A DNA stretch of 64,000 bases from the NCBI GenBank assembly GCA_015064725.1, contig SVRQ01000002.1, forward strand, positions 78,753 to 142,752, written 5' to 3'. The translations under genes were made by a program, and so were the position numbers. The notes under the pieces were generated by a model that worked only from the letters and a program-made list of their open reading frames with translations, had not been told where the DNA came from and searched no databases. How positions within the stretch are numbered: position 1 is the stretch's first letter; each line of letters begins with the position of its first letter. Shown piece by piece: positions 60,039 through 64,000 of the stretch. The stretch comes from Oscillospiraceae bacterium (GTDB lineage: Bacteria; Bacillota; Clostridia; Oscillospirales; CAG-272).

Positions 60039-62213
60039 GTCGCACCTCGCAAGAGGTGCGTGGATTGAAATATCAATGCAGGTATTATCAATGAAGATGG
60101 TACTGGTCGCACCTCGCAAGAGGTGCGTGGATTGAAATTTAGTAGCGTCTTTAACAAATTTAACGCAAAGTGGTCGCACCTCGCAAGAGGTGCGTGGATT
60201 GAAATTTACATATGTCAGGACTCTATTTCGGATATTTAAGTCGCACCTCGCAAGAGGTGCGTGGATTGAAATTAAATTGTATTGATAAAGCAATTCATAT
60301 TGCAGAGTCGCACCTCGCAAGAGGTGCGTGGATTGAAATTGGGATTAAACACGCAAAATATTACATTTAATTAGTCGCACCTCGCAAGAGGTGCGTGGAT
60401 TGAAATAACGAGCATATATCATATTATCGTGAGCAGATAGGTCGCACCTCGCAAGAGGTGCGTGGATTGAAATAATAAAAAAATAAATTACAGCTTTTTT
60501 CATTTAGTCGCACCTCGCAAGAGGTGCGTGGATTGAAATTTGGAATTCCATGTATTTGGGATCGCTTGATTCAGTCGCACCTCGCAAGAGGTGCGTGGAT
60601 TGAAATGATTTATCAATGGGGGATATGAGGCGTAGAGCGAGTCGCACCTCGCAAGAGGTGCGTGGATTGAAATTGTTTTGTGTAGTGATATTGATCAGAA
60701 AAAATTAGTCGCACCTCGCAAGAGGTGCGTGGATTGAAATTTATGGAGGCTTTTAATTCTTCAAACGAATATACGTCGCACCTCGCAAGAGGTGCGTGGA
60801 TTGAAATTTATGTACAGCGCGACGGATTCGCCTTTTTCTGCGTCGCACCTCGCAAGAGGTGCGTGGATTGAAATCTATAAAAGCTATTGAAGCCGGAAAC
60901 GAAGTTGAGTCGCACCTCGCAAGAGGTGCGTGGATTGAAATCCGAATATGACGATTATATGCGCCGTATCCACTTGTCGCACCTCGCAAGAGGTGCGTGG
61001 ATTGAAATAAATACATTCTTACTCCCGAATATGACGATTATAGTCGCACCTCGCAAGAGGTGCGTGGATTGAAATTTGCTGGTCTTCCATTGACCAATTC
61101 TTCTATTCAGTCGCACCTCGCAAGAGGTGCGTGGATTGAAATTTTAGCAGCCTGCGTGTCGAACGCGAGAGTTTACGTCGCACCTCGCAAGAGGTGCGTG
61201 GATTGAAATCGAAAAATCTGCGAAGAAACCGGAAAAGGATAATGTCGCACCTCGCAAGAGGTGCGTGGATTGAAATATGATGAAGCGATGCTTATTTTCT
61301 CTCGTCTTGAGTCGCACCTCGCAAGAGGTGCGTGGATTGAAATAGAACGTGTCTGACCTTTTAAGCAGTGAAATAGGTCGCACCTCGCAAGAGGTGCGTG
61401 GATTGAAATAGAATACACAACCGGCTACAACGTATCCGGCGGCGTCGCACCTCGCAAGAGGTGCGTGGATTGAAATATGGATAAGATTATTGAACAGGTC
61501 ATTCAAGACAGTCGCACCTCGCAAGAGGTGCGTGGATTGAAATATCGATGTGCCAGTGCCCGCAAAACCAAGCCTTAGTCGCACCTCGCAAGAGGTGCGT
61601 GGATTGAAATAATAGGGTATTTGCCGTATGAATTAAAGTGGTCCGTCGCACCTCGCAAGAGGTGCGTGGATTGAAATTTCTGAAGTATTTGCAAATAAAT
61701 TCGGCTGTGGAGTCGCACCTCGCAAGAGGTGCGTGGATTGAAATTACATATCCTAGATGGCATTTCAGTGCGTGCGCCGTCGCACCTCGCAAGAGGTGCG
61801 TGGATTGAAATGTTGTTTTGGCGTTTATCGCCGTTATCGTTGTTTGTCGCACCTCGCAAGAGGTGCGTGGATTGAAATTTATAACATAAAAAGCCGCCTG
61901 TGTCAAGGCGGTGTCGCACCTCGCAAGAGGTGCGTGGATTGAAATTGAAGACTCGGACTCTTTTTTGATGTCTGCTTTCGTCGCACCTCGCAAGAGGTGC
62001 GTGGATTGAAATATCAGACACTAAGATTATAGCAAAAAAACGCGGAGTCGCACCTCGCAAGAGGTGCGTGGATTGAAATATGCAAAGGGAACAAGCGGAC
62101 ACAAAGGCGGCAAGTCGCACCTCGCAAGAGGTGCGTGGATTGAAATTCCTGTCTGAAATTAGCCGAAAAGCGTTGACAAAGTCGCACCTCGCAAGAGGTG
62201 CGTGAATTAAAAT
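60039..62213 (+). CRISPR. Type I-C CRISPR array, 33 repeats and 32 spacers
   Basis: The repeat is 33 nt, GTCGCACC-TCGCAAGAGG-TGCGTGGATTGAAAT, with a hairpin CGCACCTC-GCAA-GAGGTGCG and the I-C type 3' handle ending ATTGAAAT. Repeat starts are regularly 67 nt apart. Spacers are 34 nt except spacers 7 and 20 (33 nt). Thirty-two repeats look identical; the last (62181-62213) reads GTGAATTAAAAT at its end, two changes, marking the leader-distal end. Spacers 14 and 15 overlap in sequence; spacer 28 is a terminator-like hairpin. Many spacers read as open frames, as expected for phage genes. Confidence 0.98.
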
Positions 62214-62267
62214 CAAAAAAAGCTATCGCGATATTGAATGTGATAGAACTACTTTTTCCTGTTACAA

Positions 62268-62305
62268 AAACAAGGTTGTATCTCCAATCACAACCTTGTT
62301 TTTCT
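62268..62305 (+). terminator. Intrinsic terminator after the CRISPR array
   Basis: AACAAGGTTGT, 10-nt loop, ACAACCTTGTT, TTTCT. It would end the pre-crRNA transcript. Confidence 0.85.
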
Positions 62306-62330
62306 ATCGAGGAAAATCTTGTAGATTTCC

Positions 62331-62359
62331 TTGACAAACTTTCTCTTATATGCTATAAT
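62331..62359 (+). promoter_or_regulatory. Consensus sigma-A promoter of the LexA-like gene
   Basis: TTGACA, 17 bp, TATAAT, a perfect consensus, as expected for a gene that needs a repressor. Confidence 0.9.
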
Positions 62360-62367
62360 TTATATAC

Positions 62368-62381
62368 GGTACATTTGTACC
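62368..62381 (+). promoter_or_regulatory. Palindromic operator of the LexA-like repressor
   Basis: GGTACATTTGTACC lies at the expected transcription start. It is a perfect palindrome around TT and differs from the usual Firmicutes LexA box (GAAC-N4-GTTC). Confidence 0.65.
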
Positions 62382-62402
62382 TTTGGCGGTTTGGAGGTAT
62401 TT

Positions 62403-63008
62403 ATGAATAAGTGGAGTCCCGAAAGAGCGGAGGCAATCCGCAAATTTATAGACGAATATTTTATGGAGAACCGCAAGTCTCCGACGGTGCGCGACATCGC
62501 GGCAGGTACGGGTATCTCCAAAACTTCGGTACAGAGATACCTCACCGATATGAAAGAACAAGGCGAAATCGAGTACAATGGTCGCCGCAGTATCGGCACA
62601 AATCTTTCACGAAATATGTTTGAAACAACACCCGCAATCCGCTACGATTCTACCGTGTCCTGTGGATTGCCAAGTGAACCAAACATGGAGGAAGCTGACG
62701 TTATTCCCCTTCCTACCGCGCTTGTTGGCGACGGAAAATTTTTCATTCTCACAGCCAAAGGCGACTCGATGACGGGCATCGGAGTTGACGACGGTGATCT
62801 TGTTATCGTGCGAGAGCAGAACAATTGCAGGGACGGTGACTATGCCGTTGTCCTTGTAAATGGAACTGAAACGTTGCTCAAAACGATCACCTATCTTCCC
62901 GGCAAGAAAGCATATTTACTTCACGCCGAGAATCCCAATTACGATGATCGTATTGAGCGCAATGTTCAAATTCAAGGAATTGCTACACAAGTTATAAAGA
63001 AACTTTGA
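62403..63008 (+). CDS. LexA-like S24-family repressor
   Basis: 201 residues; ATG 62403 follows GGAGGT. An N-terminal winged helix ('SPTVRDIAAGTGISKTSVQRYL', about 25-60) is joined to a self-cleaving S24 domain: Cys-Gly cleavage site in 'STVSCGLPS', catalytic serine in 'GDSMTGIGVDDGDLV' and lysine in 'TETLLKTIT'. Like LexA it should be inactivated by RecA filaments after DNA damage. Next to a recombinase module it more likely serves that mobile element than the whole SOS response; the true chromosomal lexA may be elsewhere. Confidence 0.85.
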   Translation: MNKWSPERAEAIRKFIDEYFMENRKSPTVRDIAAGTGISKTSVQRYLTDMKEQGEIEYNGRRSIGTNLSRNMFETTPAIRYDSTVSCGLPSEPNMEEADVIPLPTALVGDGKFFILTAKGDSMTGIGVDDGDLVIVREQNNCRDGDYAVVLVNGTETLLKTITYLPGKKAYLLHAENPNYDDRIERNVQIQGIATQVIKKL

Positions 63009-63019
63009 CAACGCTCTGC

Positions 63020-63190
63020 TTGTCTGTCAGTCTTAGCAAGCACTGCTTTTGGGCATCCAAAAGCCATTTTCGCTAATATGTCCGTTGGTCTTAGCAAGCA
63101 TCGCGGTTGGACGCCCAAAGCCAATCGAAAGAAAATACATCAGTCGCAGCAAGCACTGCTTTTGTCATGACAGACAAAACCTTAGGAGGT
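63020..63190 (+). promoter_or_regulatory. Triple GCAAGCA hairpin leader enclosed by an inverted repeat
   Basis: TTGTCTGTCA (63020-63029) and TGACAGACAA (63168-63177) are perfect inverted repeats. Between them are three units beginning AGCAAGCA (about 63034, 63093, 63148), each followed by a hairpin, the best being GCTTTTGG-GCAT-CCAAAAGC. AGGAGGT follows at once. It looks like a structured leader, an RNA motif or an iteron/oriT-like site of the mobile element. Confidence 0.5.
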
Positions 63191-63199
63191 AAATGTAAT

Positions 63200-63295
63200 T
63201 TGAAGATCAAAGAAATGTTAAATAGAATGATAGACATCCTCAACCACGTTGGTTTGCGTGGAGCTTCCCACAATAAACAAAGAAGCGTTGCGTAA
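63200..63295 (+). CDS. Small protein of the recombinase module
   Basis: 31 residues from TTG 63200 with AGGAGGT upstream (an ATG at 63192 is stopped at once). Sequence 'KIKEMLNRMIDILNHVG' then a basic end; amphipathic helix. No family recognised. Overlooked by usual length limits. Confidence 0.45.
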   Translation: MKIKEMLNRMIDILNHVGLRGASHNKQRSVA

Positions 63296-63345
63296 AAAAA
63301 TCATAGCTATCTTAAAAGGATAAGCAAGGCGGCATCGGAAAGGAA

Positions 63346-63507
63346 TTGGATATTCCCGATGATGAAATCGAAGCGTTTGCGGACGTGCTACTGCCGGGTG
63401 TTATTAAATTCTTCTCCTCTGACGAGTGGCGCGCCGAGCTTGAAGCTTGGAAGAAGGAGCAAGAAGTATTAGCGAAAAAGAAGGAGACCGAAAATGGGAT
63501 TGCTTGA
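63346..63507 (+). CDS. Small acidic protein of the recombinase module, start uncertain
   Basis: 53 residues from TTG 63346; the frame is open from 63316 with no ATG. It reads 'DIPDDEIEAFADVLLPGVIKFF' and 'EWRAELEAWKKEQ', a type of short helical protein found beside recombinases in Clostridia elements. Its end overlaps the SWIM gene start by 14 nt, which suggests coupling. The missing good start could mean a decayed 5' end. Confidence 0.45.
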   Translation: MDIPDDEIEAFADVLLPGVIKFFSSDEWRAELEAWKKEQEVLAKKKETENGIA

Positions 63508-63952
63508 ATGTGCAAGCGGCGTATCTGTTTGGCGCGGCTATGACTATTACAACGAGAAAAAAGTTAAGAACCTAACGGAGACTGCTTCGGGAGTATTCAC
63601 TGCTGATGTTATTGGAACGGCAAGTGAGCCTTACGTTGTTGAAGTCGACGTTGCGCATCCGAGAAAATCAACTTGCAACTGTCCGCATGCTGACGGCAAG
63701 CGCATTGTCTGCAAGCATATGGTGGCAACATATTTTACCGCTTATCCAGAAGAGGCAGTTAGATTTTACCGAGAGTATTTGAAAGCGCAAGAGGAAGCCG
63801 AGCAATACGAGGAAAAACTCTACGATAGAGTGCAGGAATACGTTGGACATATGAAAAAGAACGAGCTTCAGCAAGCCTTGCTTGAGTTGCTCTTTGACGG
63901 ACCCGAGTGGCAGTTTGAAAGATTTGTAAGAGACCACGATTTAGACGAGTAA
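63494..63952 (+). CDS. SWIM zinc-finger protein
   Basis: 152 residues, ATG 63494 after AAGGAG. A SWIM motif C-x-C-x9-C-x-H is seen in 'CNCPHADGKRIVCKHM' (about residues 56-71), preceded by a 'Y-DYYNEKKVKNL' block typical of SWIM proteins. A Glu/Lys-rich helix follows. SWIM fingers bind DNA or protein. Together with the recombinase 16 nt downstream it likely belongs to an integrated element. Confidence 0.85.
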   Translation: MGLLECASGVSVWRGYDYYNEKKVKNLTETASGVFTADVIGTASEPYVVEVDVAHPRKSTCNCPHADGKRIVCKHMVATYFTAYPEEAVRFYREYLKAQEEAEQYEEKLYDRVQEYVGHMKKNELQQALLELLFDGPEWQFERFVRDHDLDE

Positions 63953-63968
63953 TGAAAGGAGGGATTCA

Positions 63969-64000
63969 ATGACAGGAGTAATATACGCTCGCTATTCCTC
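63969..64000 (+). CDS. Serine recombinase (resolvase family), first codons only
   Basis: ATG 63969 after AAAGGAGG opens a frame reading MTGVIYARYSS, the N-terminal start of large serine recombinases in which the final serine is the nucleophile region. Cut by the window edge. It marks a mobile element continuing to the right. Confidence 0.75.
   Translation, partial: MTGVIYARYS

Noticed and set aside
60072-62180. Self-targeting spacers
   Set aside because: By eye I found no spacer matching another part of this window; the rest of the genome cannot be judged. A BLAST of all 32 spacers against the genome would decide.
60039-62213. Several minus-strand ORFs repeating 'NPRTSCEVR' and 'IHAPLARCD'
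   Set aside because: Translations of the CRISPR repeats; not genes.

Overview
The window looks like a chromosome segment of an anaerobic, probably gut-associated member of the Clostridia (Bacillota). The gene sets lon-ysxC, scpA-scpB-DUF2953-ytfJ-dacF-rluB, rpsF-ssb-rpsR, the ymfF/ymfH-like M16 pair with lgt and folD, secG and DUF1385-prmC are all Firmicutes-type. ytfJ suggests endospore capacity. There are many lipoproteins with Thr-rich linkers and almost every promoter is a clean sigma-A type with 17-bp spacing. I cannot assign a genus. The standard genetic code is used (TGA is a stop).

Layout. 1-3.3 kb: end of a sugar-isomerase-like gene and two paralogous exported trigger-factor/FKBP-like proteins. 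3.4-12.2 kb: housekeeping run of lon, ysxC, an M50 protease, scpA, scpB, DUF2953, ytfJ, dacF, rluB and a small GNAT-like protein. 12.2-14.1 kb: prfB without the usual frameshift, a small membrane protein with an acidic Cys-rich tail, and an HTH gene. 14.6-17.3 kb: a YfcE-type phosphodiesterase, then a cobalamin riboswitch with terminator controlling a DUF4430 lipoprotein and an alpha/alpha-barrel membrane-anchored protein; together these resemble a vertebrate transcobalamin split over two genes. 17.3-21.9 kb: a DUF4886 lipoprotein and a domain-permuted GH3 glycosidase. 21.9-26.2 kb: diaminopimelate dehydrogenase, Sfp-type transferase, HAD phosphatase, mannonate-type SDR and HD hydrolase. 26.2-27.7 kb: an XRE repressor divergent from a membrane coiled-coil protein. 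27.7-32.2 kb: murI, prmC, DUF1385, secG, rpsF, ssb, rpsR. 32.3-42.5 kb: a GH129-like glycosidase, several lipoproteins, DUF4830, DUF1836, a nucleotidyltransferase, NfeD and an SPFH protein. 42.7-48.2 kb: XRE gene, a structured intergenic region that may encode an RNA, and the M16-M16-lgt-folD operon. 48.5-50.9 kb: XRE gene, tRNA-Leu(UAG), and a MATE pump behind a tandem RNA motif plus terminator that I suspect is a guanidine-IV riboswitch.

51.3-62.3 kb is a complete type I-C CRISPR-Cas locus: WYL regulator, cas3, cas5, cas8c, cas7, cas4, cas1, cas2, a leader and an array of 33 repeats with 32 spacers. All genes overlap or nearly touch and point one way. The last repeat is degenerate and an intrinsic terminator follows the array. 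62.3-64 kb starts a different module: a LexA-like repressor with its own palindromic operator, a triple-hairpin leader, small proteins, a SWIM zinc-finger protein and the first codons of a serine recombinase cut off by the window edge. This is probably the edge of an integrated mobile element.

The least-explained structures are three nested-palindrome elements (39.0, 49.0 and 51.0 kb), the tandem RNA motif before the MATE gene, the GCAAGCA hairpin series at 63.0 kb, and the riboswitch-controlled split transcobalamin pair.
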